DNA of 64,000 nt from Oceanitalea sp047302425 (GTDB lineage: Bacteria; Actinomycetota; Actinomycetes; Actinomycetales; Actinomycetaceae). A program made the translations under genes and the position numbers. Shown here piece after piece: positions 43,463 through 52,480 of this stretch; position 1 is the first letter of the stretch, and each line of letters starts with the position of its first letter. Below the pieces are notes generated by a model, which saw only the letters and a program-made list of their open reading frames with translations, did not search any database and had not been told where the DNA came from. The stretch lies in contig NZ_CP154855.1 of the NCBI RefSeq assembly GCF_047302425.1, positions 124,001 through 188,000 of the forward strand, in the 5' to 3' direction.

Positions 43463-44713
43463 TCAGCGGTCGAAGGCCCAGTTCCGGTCGGTGAGCATGC
43501 GGGCCACTGCGAGCCCCACGCCCAGCCCCATGACGACGAACGTCGCCTCGACACCGTTGCCCAGCGCCTGCGCGACCTCGCCCTCGTTGAGGTGGACGAG
43601 GGACCGGTAGATCATCGTCCCGGGCACCATGATGACGACGGCGGGCACCGAGAGCGTCACCCGTGAGGCGCGCCCGCGGGAGGCCGCGAGCGCCGCGAGG
43701 AGGCCGATGACGCAGGCCGCGGCGAGCGAGGCGGCCTGCGGCGCGACACCCGCCTCGACGAGGTAGATCCGCGCCGGGTTCGCCACCCCGCCGATGAGCG
43801 CCGCGACGCAGGCCGCGCGCGGCGTGGAGTTGAAGAGCATCGCGAACCCCGCCGCCGCGACGGCGCTGGCCACCACCCGCAGGGCGAGGAGGACCGGCCC
43901 GGTGAGCGCCGTCGTCGGCGTCCCGTCGAGCTCGAGGGCGGCCACCCACGACACCGCCCACACACTCATCCCGGCCGACAGGAGGGTGACGGTGACGTAC
44001 GCGAGCCGTGCGACGCCGGCGGACAGGTCCATGCGGACGAGGTCGAGCACCCCCGTGACGAGCGGGAAGCCGGGCACGAGGTAGAGGACGGCGGAGATGA
44101 GACCGGCCTCGTGGGAGGCGTCGGCGAACCCGAGCCCCTCGAGGCCGAGGACGATCCCGACGTACACGCTGCTCGACAGTGCCGCCGAGAGCGCGGTGAT
44201 CGCGAACTTGTTGAGCCGGGCGTGCTGCAGCCGGCGGCGCACCGTCTGACCCAGCCCCGCGGCAACGAGCACGGCCGCGCAGACGATCGGCCCGCCGTCG
44301 TTGAGGAAGGCGAAGGCCGCGCAGGCGAGCGCGACGGCGAGCGCGTTGAGCACCGCCCCGTAGCGCGGGGGCGTGCGCTCCGCCCGCTCCAGCTCCGCCT
44401 CGAGCGCCGCGACGGGCATGCCCGGGCGCAGCCCTTCGACCACCCCGGCGAGCGCGTCGATCCGGTCCGCGTTGACCCCGACCTCGCGCTGCTCGGTCAC
44501 CTCGGTGCGCACCTGGTCACCGTCGCGGGCGGTGGTCGTGATCTCGGTGAGCGTCACCTGTGCGCGGTGCTGGTGCAGCCCCAGGGCCACGGCCGCCCGC
44601 CGCATCGAGTCCTTGACCCGGTAAGAACCGGCGCCGGCGGCCAGCAGCAGCGAGCCGAGCCGCAGGACGGCCGCCGATCTGCGCACGAGGGAGTGGTCGG
44701 GAGCGTCCTGCAC
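43463..44713 (-). CDS. Threonine/serine exporter family protein (ThrE-like)
   Basis: A 416-residue membrane protein. The N-terminal cytosolic half carries the DUF1212-type domain (LGSLLLAAGAGSYRVKDSM, VTLTEITTT). About ten membrane helices follow; the second part, with VPAVVIMVPGTMIYRSL, matches the DUF3815/ThrE C-terminal module. Both halves in one chain is the ThrE architecture known to export threonine and serine in Corynebacterium. The GTG at 44713 was chosen since it precedes the conserved start; an upstream extension is possible. Divergent from a small membrane protein gene. Confidence 0.88.
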   Translation of the reverse strand: MQDAPDHSLVRRSAAVLRLGSLLLAAGAGSYRVKDSMRRAAVALGLHQHRAQVTLTEITTTARDGDQVRTEVTEQREVGVNADRIDALAGVVEGLRPGMPVAALEAELERAERTPPRYGAVLNALAVALACAAFAFLNDGGPIVCAAVLVAAGLGQTVRRRLQHARLNKFAITALSAALSSSVYVGIVLGLEGLGFADASHEAGLISAVLYLVPGFPLVTGVLDLVRMDLSAGVARLAYVTVTLLSAGMSVWAVSWVAALELDGTPTTALTGPVLLALRVVASAVAAAGFAMLFNSTPRAACVAALIGGVANPARIYLVEAGVAPQAASLAAACVIGLLAALAASRGRASRVTLSVPAVVIMVPGTMIYRSLVHLNEGEVAQALGNGVEATFVVMGLGVGLAVARMLTDRNWAFDR

Positions 44714-44793
44714 CCGCCCATCATGCCGGGCGACGACGACGGCGCCACGGGCCGTCCGCCCCACGGCCACCCGGCCCGTGCGAGACTGCCGTC

Positions 44794-44973
44794 ATGCGCC
44801 GCAACGACCTCCTGACGATCCTCCTCGTCGTCGCTGCCGTCGTCATCGCCTGGTGGCTCGTGGGCTTCCTCTTCAGCGCGGTGTGGTTCCTCGTGCGGCT
44901 GGTCGTCGTGGCCGGCGTCGCGCTGGTCCTCTACCTCGCCCTGCGCTCCTGGCTGAACAGCGACCGCCGCTGA
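44794..44973 (+). CDS. Small two-helix membrane protein
   Basis: A 59-residue protein, MRRNDLLTILLVVAAVV at the start and ending RSWLNSDRR. Two hydrophobic stretches (about 7-30 and 31-50) fill nearly the whole chain. Actinobacteria often have such a protein beside envelope genes. It is divergent from the ThrE-like exporter and followed 47 nt later by the PepSY lipoprotein on the same strand. No family or function assigned. Confidence 0.6.
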   Translation: MRRNDLLTILLVVAAVVIAWWLVGFLFSAVWFLVRLVVVAGVALVLYLALRSWLNSDRR

Positions 44974-45020
44974 CCCCTCCCCGGGTGCGGGTCACGCACC
45001 CCGCTGGGACGCTGGACCGC

Positions 45021-45605
45021 ATGAGGCGTCTAGTCCGCACCACCGCTGTTCTCGCCCTCACCGCGGGGCTCGTCGTCGGCTGCACCAGCGACGACGACCC
45101 ACCCGCGGGCGACGCGACCACCGACGACGCGATCATCACCGACCGCGAGCCCGACAACCCCGAGTTCACCCCCGGCGAGGAGGGCTCGCCCGAGCCCGTC
45201 CCCGGTGAGGACGGCGCCACGACCGCCCTGAGCACCGCGGCCGACGAGCTCGGCGGGGTCGCCTTCGCCGTCGACCGCAGCGACGACGACGGTGAGGAGC
45301 TGTGGGAGGTGTCGGTCGCCGTCGGGGACGAGGACGTCGAGGTGTTCGTGTCCCTGGACGGCAACGCCGTGGTCCGCGAGGGCGACCGCGAGTCGCTCGA
45401 CGACGAGGACCGCAGCGAGCTCGACCGGGTGTCCGTCTCCGCCCCGGAGGCGGCGACCACCGCCGTGGCCGAGACCGGCGGCTCCGTCGAGGAGGTCGAC
45501 CTCGACGAGGACGACGGCACGCTCGTGTGGGACATCGAGATGCGCACGACTGACGGCGCCACGACCGACGTGCGCGTCGACGCGACGACGGGCGAGCTGC
45601 TGTAG
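45021..45605 (+). CDS. PepSY domain lipoprotein
   Basis: A 194-residue exported lipoprotein with lipobox LVVGC at residue 21. A Glu/Asp/Pro linker is followed by two PepSY-type units, the second ending VDATTGELL, the standard PepSY terminus. PepSY domains are thought to inhibit proteases or sense metals in the periplasm or outside. The last 30 nt of the gene (45576-45605) recur almost exactly at 47645-47674, downstream of the following AT-richer segment, which suggests an insertion or duplication at this 3' end. Confidence 0.87.
   Translation: MRRLVRTTAVLALTAGLVVGCTSDDDPPAGDATTDDAIITDREPDNPEFTPGEEGSPEPVPGEDGATTALSTAADELGGVAFAVDRSDDDGEELWEVSVAVGDEDVEVFVSLDGNAVVREGDRESLDDEDRSELDRVSVSAPEAATTAVAETGGSVEEVDLDEDDGTLVWDIEMRTTDGATTDVRVDATTGELL
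45576..45605 (+). repeat. 30-nt direct repeat, left copy
   Basis: The last 30 nt of the PepSY gene, including its stop codon. The matching right copy at 47645-47674 differs at one base (C45596 versus G). Confidence 0.85.
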
Positions 45606-45893
45606 CGACGGCGGGCGGATGGCGTCGCCAGTACCCGTGTGGACGTCCTCGCCTCCGCTGAGCTCGTAGCCAAACTGGACTGCAGCTCCAATCCACGACA
45701 TGGGCCGACGTCCCGGTACAGAGTTCGTCACGGCGGCGCGTACACCCACGTCTGCGTCGAGCGACCGTAGGCATCGCGCGGCGCCTGGGCGGTTCGACCC
45801 ACGAACCGCTGGAAGCGATACGAACACATCAGTGCCGTAGGCCGCTGAAGCACCGCCGCTAGCATGACGACTCTACATAGAGAGGTCGTGCTC
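45606..45893. other. Non-coding left flank of the AT-richer segment
   Basis: This stretch starts right after the left direct repeat. No gene, tRNA or clear terminator is seen. Composition falls from very GC-rich to moderate along it, and it ends with a ribosome binding site AGAGAGG for the next gene. Confidence 0.5.
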
Positions 45894-47489
45894 ATGACTC
45901 GCTGGAAGTTGCGCGTGAAGCGAACGGTGCCTTTCAAGCAGCAAATGCGCGCCATGCATCGCAACACGTTCCCATCGTTCGAATCTGAAGGCCTCCAGCG
46001 CCAATCTAGGAGCCAGCCACTAAAACACTCACACGCAAAACACCACCATTCACCCCGCCCACTGATTTGGGCGGTGCTCTACACGCTCGTAATCGTCCTG
46101 TCTTTGAGCGTCGCCACGCTATACCTGCTCGGACAACCTTGGCGCAACGGCTGGGCCAAACTCGGCGTAGGAACGCTTACATGGTCCCAGAGACTTACAT
46201 ACGCTTTTGGTGTTGCGACAGTTATAAGCGCGGTGATACTCCTGGTCGTAAACTACCGCAAACAGACTCTTGCCGAAAACTCGGCATTCGTCGAGCGATT
46301 TGGCGCGGCAGCGGATCAACTAGGCCACACAGCACCCGCAGTTCGCATAGCGGGAGTGTTCGCAATGTCGGCCCTTGCGGACGAGTATGCGCAGCATCGA
46401 CAACAGGTCATCGACGTCCTGTGCGGATACATGCGTCTTCCTTACGCCCCCGCGAGTCGCGACATGGCGGTCAGTGAGGTCGTCCAGGAGGCGACATGGC
46501 CAGGGGCGACAGGCTCTCGCTCAGAGCAACGCCGCTACGTCCTACGTCCTTTCGACCGTGAAGTGCGCGCGACTATCGTACGAGTTTTTCGCGATCGCCT
46601 CCGAGAAGGGGCACCAATCTCATGGCGAGGATATTCTCTCGACTTTACGGAGGCCACATTCGACGCTGCCGACTTCTCAGGCGCACACTTCGCCGGGAGA
46701 GTCTCGTTTGAGCGAGCAACCTTCCCTACAGGCAGCACTTCGTTTGACGACGCCGTCTTCTCGGACGGCTTAGTGAGCTTCAACGAGGCGCACTTCTCTG
46801 GCGCTCGAATCTCGTTCGGTTTTGCAGAATTTACGGGCGCTCGAGTATCTTTCGACGGTGTCACCCTCTCAAACGGTGAACTATCGTTCGCTGGTATCAG
46901 CCTAGAGGCCGGGAGAATCTCTTTCAACGGGGCTCACTTCTCCGGCACCGACGTATTCATCGGCGCGGATTTCCTGGGCGCCGACCTGCTGTTCGCTGGC
47001 GCCCACTTCAGTAACGGGAGGGTCAAGTTTGCAGGCCCTGACGTTTCGAAAGGCGAGGTCAGCTTCGCTCAATCGACGTTCTCCGGCGGTGAACTGATCT
47101 TCGAGAAGCCCGACATCTCGTCCGGCCTTCACTTCCTCATGGCACGCTTCACCGGCTCGCGAGTTAGATTTGTCGACGCAAAATTGCGTGGCATGCTTAG
47201 CTTTTACGCATGCGAGTTCTCGAACGGCACTATATCGTTGGAGGATGCAGAGATCTCTGACGGAAGGCTCATCTTCGATCAGGCTCGCTTTGACGGCGCA
47301 ACGATCTCCCTACGCGGCTCACGGTCCTCGGGAGGCCTAACGACCTTCTCGGGCGCTACCCTTTCTCGCGGCGTAGTCGACTTTACTGACGGCACTTATC
47401 CTGAGGGCACCCTCGCAGTTTCCGCTTCTACACTACCGTCTACAGTTATCCAGCTCCCTGCGGGGTTCGCACCAATCGAGGGTGATTGA
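45894..47489 (+). CDS. Membrane-anchored pentapeptide-like repeat protein
   Basis: A 531-residue protein. After a basic, His-rich N-terminus come two membrane helices (AVLYTLVIVLSLSVATLYLL and GVATVISAVILLVVN). A conserved block follows (FVERFGAAADQLGHTAPAVR, ALADEYAQHRQQVIDVLCGYM, LPYAP). The remaining 290 residues are degenerate beta-helix repeats of the type ADFSGAHFAGRVSF. Related two-helix pentapeptide proteins are common in Streptomyces and have no known role. AGAGAGG lies 8 nt before the ATG; an ATG at 45864 is the alternative. AT-richer codons (TTT, GTT, ACA, GGT) than in all neighbours indicate horizontal transfer. Confidence 0.83.
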   Translation: MTRWKLRVKRTVPFKQQMRAMHRNTFPSFESEGLQRQSRSQPLKHSHAKHHHSPRPLIWAVLYTLVIVLSLSVATLYLLGQPWRNGWAKLGVGTLTWSQRLTYAFGVATVISAVILLVVNYRKQTLAENSAFVERFGAAADQLGHTAPAVRIAGVFAMSALADEYAQHRQQVIDVLCGYMRLPYAPASRDMAVSEVVQEATWPGATGSRSEQRRYVLRPFDREVRATIVRVFRDRLREGAPISWRGYSLDFTEATFDAADFSGAHFAGRVSFERATFPTGSTSFDDAVFSDGLVSFNEAHFSGARISFGFAEFTGARVSFDGVTLSNGELSFAGISLEAGRISFNGAHFSGTDVFIGADFLGADLLFAGAHFSNGRVKFAGPDVSKGEVSFAQSTFSGGELIFEKPDISSGLHFLMARFTGSRVRFVDAKLRGMLSFYACEFSNGTISLEDAEISDGRLIFDQARFDGATISLRGSRSSGGLTTFSGATLSRGVVDFTDGTYPEGTLAVSASTLPSTVIQLPAGFAPIEGD

Positions 47490-47795
47490 CCTGCATGTGC
47501 TCCATCGATCGCAGGGCCAACCTGTGAGCAGGCTCCTGCCGTTGGCATGTGTCTAGCCCTCGGGTCTCGTAGGTCGCATTCCGATGGCATCGCCCGGCGA
47601 GCGACCGAGCCGTGAGCGAACAGGATGTTCGCGATCGCGACCGTGTCGACGCGACGACGGGCGAGGTGCTGTAGCTCCGGCGCCGACGCCGCCGGGCTTG
47701 GGTCGCCCTTTCCGCACCTGGCGAGGCGTTGGGAAGTGCGCCCCAAGAGCGGAAGGTACGACGCAAACGCGCGCGGGGCGGAAGCGCACTACAGG
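47490..47795. other. Non-coding right flank with PepSY-end remnant
   Basis: No intact gene. It includes the right direct repeat. Translated in one frame, the stretch before the repeat reads SEQDVRDRDRVDATTGEVL then stop, which looks like the end of a second PepSY protein. GC content rises toward the tRNA. Confidence 0.5.
47645..47674 (+). repeat. 30-nt direct repeat, right copy
   Basis: Matches the end of the PepSY gene at 29 of 30 positions, 2069 nt from the left copy. It lies about 120 nt before the 3' end of tRNA-Ser(TGA) and outside that tRNA. Confidence 0.85.
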
Positions 47796-47880
47796 CGGAG
47801 GGCAAGGGATTCGAACCCTTGGTGGGTTGCCCCACAACGGTTTTCAAGACCGTCACATTCGGCCGCTCTGTCAGCCCTCC
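47796..47880 (-). tRNA. tRNA-Ser (TGA)
   Basis: An 85-nt class II tRNA with acceptor GGAGGGC/GCCCTCC, the anticodon loop CTTGAAA between ACGGT and ACCGT giving anticodon TGA, a variable arm TGTGGGGCAACCCACC and the T-loop GTTCGAATC. It reads UCA and other UCN codons. Confidence 0.97.
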
Positions 47881-47956
47881 CTGCCGCGGGCCTCTCGGCG
47901 CCACGGCGGCCCCAGTCTACGCAGCGCGCGCGGGCGTCCTGCGGTAGGCATGAGGC

Positions 47957-48922
47957 ATGCGAGCCATCACCGTCTCCAACGACTCCCGTCTCGAGCTCAC
48001 CGAGGTACCCGACCCCTCACCGGGCCACGGTGAGGTCCTCGTCGACGTCGCTGCCGCCGGCATCAACCGCGCCGACGTCCTGCAGCGCGCGGGCCACTAC
48101 CCGCCGCCGCCCGGGGCCAGCGACATCATCGGCCTCGAGGTCTCCGGGACCATCAGCGAGCTCGGCGAGGGCGTGACCGGCTGGCAGGTCGGCGACCGCG
48201 TGTGCGCCCTCCTCGCCGGCGGCGGATACGCCGAGCGGGTGGCCGTCCCGGCCGGGCAGCTGCTGCCCGCGCCCGCCGGCTTCGACCTCGTCGACGCCGC
48301 TGCCCTGCCCGAGGCTGTGTGCACGGCGTGGTCCAACCTCGTCGACGTCGGCGGGCTGCGGGCCGGGCAGACCGTGCTCATCCACGGCGGCTCCGGCGGG
48401 GTGGGCTCGGCGGCCATCCAGCTGAGCCGTGCCCTTGGCGCGCGCGTCCTCACGACGGCGGGCGGCCCGGAGCGGGCCGCCCGTTGCGAGGAGCTGGGCG
48501 CCGACGTCGCCATCGACTACCACGGGGACGTGCCCGCGGCGGTGGAGGAGGCGACCGGCGGGACGGGCGCCGACGTCATCCTCGACGTCCTCGGCGCCGG
48601 CGGCCTCGCCGACAACATCGCCATGCTCGCCACGGGTGGCCGGCTCGTCGTCATCGGCACGCAGCGTGGCACGCGCGGGGAGATCGACCTCATGGCGCTC
48701 ATGCGCAAGCGCGCCAGCGTCCACGGCACCACGCTGCGAGCCCGGCCGCTCGGGGAGAAGGCCGCGATCGTGACGGCGGTCCGCGAGCGGGTGTGGCCGA
48801 TGCTCGACGACGGCCGCCTGCGCGCTGTCGTCCACGACCGCCTGCCGCTCGCGCAGGCCGAGCGGGCCCACGAGGTCTTCGACTCAGGCAAGGTCTTCGG
48901 CAAGCTCCTGCTCGTCACCTGA
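47957..48922 (+). CDS. NAD(P)H-quinone oxidoreductase, zeta-crystallin type
   Basis: A 321-residue medium-chain reductase of the PIG3/QOR family. The N-terminal catalytic domain has AAGINRADVLQRAGHYPPPP. The cofactor domain has GGSGGVGSAAIQLSRALGARV, fitting NADPH. It lacks the catalytic zinc ligands of alcohol dehydrogenases, as usual for the QOR group. It reduces quinones or enals, and the true substrate is unknown. It converges on the sugar transporter operon across an inverted pair of 18-nt repeats. Confidence 0.9.
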   Translation: MRAITVSNDSRLELTEVPDPSPGHGEVLVDVAAAGINRADVLQRAGHYPPPPGASDIIGLEVSGTISELGEGVTGWQVGDRVCALLAGGGYAERVAVPAGQLLPAPAGFDLVDAAALPEAVCTAWSNLVDVGGLRAGQTVLIHGGSGGVGSAAIQLSRALGARVLTTAGGPERAARCEELGADVAIDYHGDVPAAVEEATGGTGADVILDVLGAGGLADNIAMLATGGRLVVIGTQRGTRGEIDLMALMRKRASVHGTTLRARPLGEKAAIVTAVRERVWPMLDDGRLRAVVHDRLPLAQAERAHEVFDSGKVFGKLLLVT

Positions 48923-48935
48923 CCACCGCCGCCGG

Positions 48936-48987
48936 GAACAAGTCTGCTGTCGGCGGGAGGGGGAGCCCGCCGACAGCCGACTTGTTT
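48936..48987. terminator. Hairpin built from two inverted 18-nt repeats
   Basis: Arms 48936-48957 and 48966-48987 pair over 22 nt with one mismatch and an 8-nt loop. Each arm holds one unit of the 18-nt family (48938-48955 on the minus strand, 48968-48985 on the plus strand). It lies between convergent genes and ends 3 nt before the permease stop. Confidence 0.8.
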
Positions 48988-48989
48988 CG

Positions 48990-49937
48990 CTAACCCTTGA
49001 CGGAGCCGGCGAGCAGGCCGCGGACGAAGTACTTCTGCAGCGCCAGGAACACGATGATCGGCACGATGATCGAGACGAAGGCGCCCGCGGTGAGCAGGTG
49101 CCAGTCCTGGCCGCGCGAGCCGGCCATCTCCGCCAGCCGCGCCGTCAGCGGCTGGACGGCGTTGTTGCCGCCGGTGAAGGTGAGGCCGACGAGGAGGTCG
49201 TTCCACACCCAGAGGAACTGGAAGATCGCGAAACTCGCGATCGCCGGCACGAGCAGCGGGAGCATGACCCGCAGGAACACGGTGACGTGCCCCGCGCCGT
49301 CCACCCGGGCCGCCTCGATGAGCTCGCGCGGGATCTCCGACATGAAGTTGTGGAGCAGGAAGGTCGCCAACGGCATCGCGAAGCACGCGTGGGCGAACCA
49401 CACGGCGAGGTAGGGGAACATCTCGCCGATCGCCGAGCCGGAGAAGATCCGCAGCAGCGGGATGAGCGCCATCTGCAGCGGGACGATCTGCAGCGCGAAG
49501 ACGGCGATGAAGACGGTGTCCCGACCCCTCCACTGCAGCACCGAGAAGGCGTAGGCCGCCATTGTCGCGACGACGAGCGGGATGATCGTCGACGGCACGG
49601 TGATGACCACCGAGTTGACGAAGAAGTTCGACAGCGCGCCGGACGATGCCCGCCCGAAGAGCACCTCCTGGTAGTTCTCCAGCGTGAAGCTCGGGTTCGT
49701 GAAGAAGGTCCACCACCCCGAGGTGCGGATGTCGGCCTCCGGGCGCACCGAGCTGAGCAGCATCCCGATGATCGGGACGGTCCACAGCAGCGCGATGACA
49801 ATGGCGACGACGGAGCCCACCCGGGAGGTGAGCATCGCCTTGGCGCGGGTGGCCGCCGGCTGCGCCTTCATCGGGTCCGGCAGCGAGCGAGCACGCCCCG
49901 CCTCGGTGATCGCCGGGTTGGCAGGTGTGACGCTCAT
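48990..49937 (-). CDS. Sugar ABC transporter permease (MalG type)
   Basis: A 315-residue inner membrane permease of the carbohydrate CUT1 class. It has six helices and the EAA loop IEAARVDGAGHVTVFLRVMLP near residue 225, which contacts the ATPase. The N-terminus is extended and rich in Ala/Pro. It is the last gene of an operon with a MalF-type permease (4-nt overlap) and a binding protein. No ATPase gene is present; a shared MsiK-type ATPase is usual in Actinobacteria. Confidence 0.93.
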   Translation of the reverse strand: MSVTPANPAITEAGRARSLPDPMKAQPAATRAKAMLTSRVGSVVAIVIALLWTVPIIGMLLSSVRPEADIRTSGWWTFFTNPSFTLENYQEVLFGRASSGALSNFFVNSVVITVPSTIIPLVVATMAAYAFSVLQWRGRDTVFIAVFALQIVPLQMALIPLLRIFSGSAIGEMFPYLAVWFAHACFAMPLATFLLHNFMSEIPRELIEAARVDGAGHVTVFLRVMLPLLVPAIASFAIFQFLWVWNDLLVGLTFTGGNNAVQPLTARLAEMAGSRGQDWHLLTAGAFVSIIVPIIVFLALQKYFVRGLLAGSVKG

Positions 49938-50920
49938 GCTCCCCGTACCTCCCGGTTCTTGATCATCTGTCGGACGTTGAAGACGACGATGGGGATGACG
50001 AGGACGAAGATGACGACGGCGAGCGCCGAGCCGGTCCCCGCGTTGCCGAAGGTGAAGGACTGGTCGTACATCATGTTCGCCAGCACCTGGGTGTCGAAGC
50101 GCGCGCCCGTCATGGTGCGCGGGATGTCGAAGATCTTCAGCGTCGCGATCGTGATCGTCGTGACGACGACGACGAGCGTGGGCCGCACGCTCGGCACCGT
50201 GATGCTGCGGAACATCTGCCAGGCGCTCACGCCGTCCAGCCGCGCGGCCTCGACGATGTCGGCGGGGATGGCCTTGATCGCCGCCGAGAGCAGGACCATC
50301 GCGAAACCGGCCTGGATCCAGATCATCACCGCGATGAGGAAGAAGGTGTTCCACGGCGAGTCCTGCAGGAAGCGCAGCGGCTCGAAGCCGAGCCCCACGA
50401 TGATCGCGTTGAGCAGGCCGATCTGCTCCTGGGCGGCGCCGCGGTACTCGTAGACGAACTTCCAGATGATGCCCGCCCCCACGAAGGAGATCGCCATCGG
50501 CATGAAGAGCAGGGTCTTGGCGACCTTCTCGAAGCGCGACTGGTCGATGATGATCGCGTAGAGCAGACCGACGCCGGTGGCGACGGTCGGCACGAGCACC
50601 ACCCACCAGAAGGTGTTGATGAAGGCCTGCAGCGAGTCGGGGTTGGTGAAGACCCACTCGTAGTTCGCGAACCCGACCGCGTTCTCGCTGGTCCGGTCCA
50701 TGAAGGACATGATCGTCGTGCGGATGGCCGGGTAGATGAGGCCGACGCCGAGCAGCAGCAGGGCGGGGCCGCCGAAGAGCAGCACCATCCACCAGGTCCG
50801 CGAGCGGCCCGCGAAGCGGTCGGCCACGCGGGCAAGGAGCAGGATGACGGCGACGACGGCGAGGAAGGCGACGACGGCCAGGATCATCTGGCCGAACTTG
50901 GAGTAGAGGAAGAAGTCCAC
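49934..50920 (-). CDS. Sugar ABC transporter permease (MalF type)
   Basis: A 328-residue membrane protein that pairs with the MalG-type subunit. It has about seven to eight helices, the first N-terminal (ILAVVAFLAVVAVILLLARV). The EAA loop is VEAARLDGVSAWQMFRSITV near residue 230. GTG start with GGAG upstream. The extracytoplasmic loop (MDRTSENAVGFANYEWVFTN) is typical of CUT1. It follows the binding protein by 71 nt. Confidence 0.93.
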   Translation of the reverse strand: MDFFLYSKFGQMILAVVAFLAVVAVILLLARVADRFAGRSRTWWMVLLFGGPALLLLGVGLIYPAIRTTIMSFMDRTSENAVGFANYEWVFTNPDSLQAFINTFWWVVLVPTVATGVGLLYAIIIDQSRFEKVAKTLLFMPMAISFVGAGIIWKFVYEYRGAAQEQIGLLNAIIVGLGFEPLRFLQDSPWNTFFLIAVMIWIQAGFAMVLLSAAIKAIPADIVEAARLDGVSAWQMFRSITVPSVRPTLVVVVTTITIATLKIFDIPRTMTGARFDTQVLANMMYDQSFTFGNAGTGSALAVVIFVLVIPIVVFNVRQMIKNREVRGA

Positions 50921-50991
50921 GGTGATCAGCTCCCGTCAACGACCGGGGCGGGGACCCGGCAGCGCCGTGCCCCCGCCCCCCGTGTCGTTCG

Positions 50992-52371
50992 TCAGCTCGC
51001 AGGCCAGGCGGCCTCGATGCCGTCGAGCACCGACTGGGTGTCGCTGCCGTTGATCCAGTCGACCATCCCGGTCCAGAAGGCACCGGCGCCCACCTCGGAG
51101 GGCATGAGGTCGGAGCCGTCGAAGCGGACGACCGCACCCTCCTGCTGGAAGAGCTCGATGGCCTGACGCAGCACGTCGGACGTGGCGAGCTCCGGGTCCA
51201 CCCCGAGGTTCGCGGAGGTCACGCCGCCGATCTCGACGCGGGTGTTGGCCCACTCGGCGGAGGACATGAACGTCTGCACGGCCTGGGTGGCCTCACGGTC
51301 GTTGAAGGCCGCGACGAACTCGCCACCCACGAGGAGCGGGACCTCACCGGCGGTCTCGCCGGGCAGCGGGAAGGCGAAGGCCTCACCCTCGGGGCTGACG
51401 TCGGTGCCCTCGGGCCACTGGGCCTCGTAGAAGGAGGCCTGGCGGTGGAGGAAGCAGTTGCCGTCGAGGATCGGCAGGCCGCCGTCGTTGAAGGACGTCG
51501 TCGCGATGGAGCGGGCGTCGCCGATGCCACCGTTGACGTAGTCGTCGTTCTTGAGAATCGCGCCGGCCATGTCGACGGCCTCGGCGATCTGCGGGTCGTT
51601 GAAGGGGATCTCGTGCGAGACCCACTGGTCGTAGACGTCACCGCCGCCGGTCCGCAGGACGAGGTCCTCGATCCAGTCGGTGGCGGGCCAGCCGGTGGCG
51701 CCGCCGGACTCGATGCCCGCGCACCAGGGCTTGACGGTGTCCGAGCCGTGATCGGTGGCGATCTGCTCGGTCAGGGTCATGAGGTCGTCCCACGTCTCGG
51801 GGATCTCGTAGCCGTTCTCCTCGAAGAGGGACGGCGAGTACCACACGAAGGACTTGACCGAGGAGAGCATCGGGGAGGCGTAGAACTCGCCGTCGACGGT
51901 GCCGTAGGCCTTCCAGTCCTCGGTCCAGCCCTCGTCGACGTTCGCCTCGACGGCATCGGGCGCCGGCAGGACGTGCCCGTCGGCGACCATGCGCTGGAGC
52001 AGGCCGGGCTGCGGGATGGCCGCGAGGTCCGGGGCGTTGCCACCCTCGGCCTGGACGACGAGCTGCTGCTCGAACTCGCCCGAGCCGTTGTGGACGACCT
52101 CGATCCCGGTGCACTCGCTGAACTCCTCGAAGGAGTCCTGCATCTGGTCGGCCTCGACCTCACGGATGGAGGTGAAGAGCGTGACGCTCTCCCCCTCGAA
52201 GGTGCCGTACTCCTCGAAGGCCGAGCAGTCGGCCCCCGTGGCGGTGTCGTCACCGCCACCTCCCCCGCCCCCGCCGAGGTCGTCCGCGCCGCCACACGCG
52301 GCCAGGAACAGTCCCAGGGTCGCGGCCCCCGCCACCATCGCCCCGGCACGTCGCTGCGTCCGAATCGTCAT
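50992..52371 (-). CDS. Sugar-binding lipoprotein of ABC importer
   Basis: A 459-residue extracellular solute-binding lipoprotein, family 1. The lipobox is LAACGG near residue 24, followed by a Gly/Asp-rich linker. Motifs such as YEIPETWDDLMTLTEQIA and GATGWPATDWIEDL are typical of oligosaccharide-binding members. GGAGG lies before the ATG. The composition resembles alpha-glucoside-binding proteins (AglE-like), but the sugar is not certain. It is the first gene of the operon. Confidence 0.92.
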   Translation of the reverse strand: MTIRTQRRAGAMVAGAATLGLFLAACGGADDLGGGGGGGGDDTATGADCSAFEEYGTFEGESVTLFTSIREVEADQMQDSFEEFSECTGIEVVHNGSGEFEQQLVVQAEGGNAPDLAAIPQPGLLQRMVADGHVLPAPDAVEANVDEGWTEDWKAYGTVDGEFYASPMLSSVKSFVWYSPSLFEENGYEIPETWDDLMTLTEQIATDHGSDTVKPWCAGIESGGATGWPATDWIEDLVLRTGGGDVYDQWVSHEIPFNDPQIAEAVDMAGAILKNDDYVNGGIGDARSIATTSFNDGGLPILDGNCFLHRQASFYEAQWPEGTDVSPEGEAFAFPLPGETAGEVPLLVGGEFVAAFNDREATQAVQTFMSSAEWANTRVEIGGVTSANLGVDPELATSDVLRQAIELFQQEGAVVRFDGSDLMPSEVGAGAFWTGMVDWINGSDTQSVLDGIEAAWPAS

Positions 52372-52480
52372 CGATTTCCTCCACCGTCGTCGGAAAAGGG
52401 CGCGCTTGCGCCGTCTCCAATCAATCGCTGATGTCGTCTTTCTGCAAGGCTTTCAGCCCAGAAAACGCGTAACGATCTGG

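Noticed and set aside
47645..47880. tRNA-Ser(TGA) as integration site of the AT-richer segment
   Set aside because: The direct repeat lies outside the tRNA and matches the PepSY gene end; no fragment of the tRNA recurs upstream.
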